From Erodium maritimum (lineage: Eukaryota; Streptophyta; Magnoliopsida; Geraniales; Geraniaceae), in the NCBI GenBank assembly GCA_963921825.1, contig OY997588.1:121901329-121965328 (forward strand): DNA of 64,000 nucleotides. The letters run 5' to 3'. The notes beneath the pieces are model-generated. The model was not told the origin of the DNA. It saw only the letters and a list, made by a program, of their open reading frames with translations, and did not search any database. Shown here piece after piece: positions 63,885 through 64,000 of the stretch. A program made the position numbers and the translations under genes. Position 1 is the first letter of the stretch, and the number at the start of each line of letters is the position of its first letter.

Positions 63885-64000
63885 CGGTCACAGACACTGT
63901 CACGGAGCCGTGACACCGACCCTCACGGAAGCCGTCACGGAGCCGTGACGTGTTCCGTCACGGTCTCCCTCACAGAGCCGTGACGTCGCCCGTCACGGAA
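63885..64000. repeat. GC-rich repeat CGTCACGGAGCCGTGAC
   Basis: Partly palindromic units with GTCACGG / CCGTGAC arms, repeated five or more times up to the window edge. It probably corresponds to the GC-rich array in the other LTRs. Confidence 0.6.

Larger units (their letters stand above)
62539..64000 (-). mobile_element. LTR fragment of the Tekay family, running off the window
   Basis: Reverse complement of roughly 28.3-29.37 kb of the Tekay 3' LTR: the GGAACCAAGGTAGTGCTC start, the CAGGATCTGCCAATAATC tandem units, GATGTACCGCTGGTTCGTGA (as complement) near 63180, and the CTACCTCGCGGTCTTCC segment near 63640. No terminus is visible on the left; the right side leaves the window. Confidence 0.75.

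Overview
The window is nuclear DNA from a flowering plant. Its genes have GT-AG introns and plant-type proteins. About four fifths of the sequence is transposable elements of kinds typical of plant chromosomes. Sequence alone does not name the species. There is no bacterial, organellar or viral-genome gene content.

Host genes. Four host loci can be supported. (1) 1339-3581 (+) is an eight-exon SAM-dependent methyltransferase related to the METTL13/EEF1AKMT4 group; it splices to an unbroken 236-residue protein. (2) 10814-11810 (+) is a deleted AGL18/AGL15-type MADS-box gene. It keeps a broken start of the MADS box and the late K-box and C-terminal exons. (3) 12298-13269 (-) is a single-exon BYPASS1 (BPS1)-like gene. 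(4) 57018-61571 (+) is a seven-exon serine carboxypeptidase-like gene of 519 residues, with a LINE in its first intron.

Transposon layout, left to right. 1-1019: truncated PIF/Harbinger element carrying only the SANT-type accessory ORF. 4434-6572: complete Harbinger element with an intact transposase and TTA target duplications. 6931-7334: Mutator-type MITE with about 105 bp terminal repeats and a 9 bp duplication. 7574-10575: solo LTR with TAGCG duplications, just upstream of the MADS relic. 13810-32982: nested locus in which a reverse-strand Ty3/gypsy element (LTRs 13810-16784 and 30124-32982, duplications TAGAC) holds a forward Tekay/Del chromovirus copy (20307-30098). 34047-36186: second, decayed Harbinger element. 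36415-38259: long-TIR element with a gene-like cargo. About 38641-40940: retroposon remnant. 41452-44157: solo LTR of another family (CTAAC). 45042 to about 47270: one end of a CACTA element, interrupted by a retroposon. 47922-49917: foldback element whose arms flank four ~300 bp tandem units. 51457-55735: truncated Tekay-like copy with only LTR and leader. 62539-64000: LTR fragment running off the window.

The host genes show no functional grouping; they are islands between insertions. The best leads are the transposase-only and accessory-only Harbinger copies with shared termini, the two long-TIR elements, and the 13.8-33.0 kb nest, whose outer boundaries are fixed by matching target duplications.
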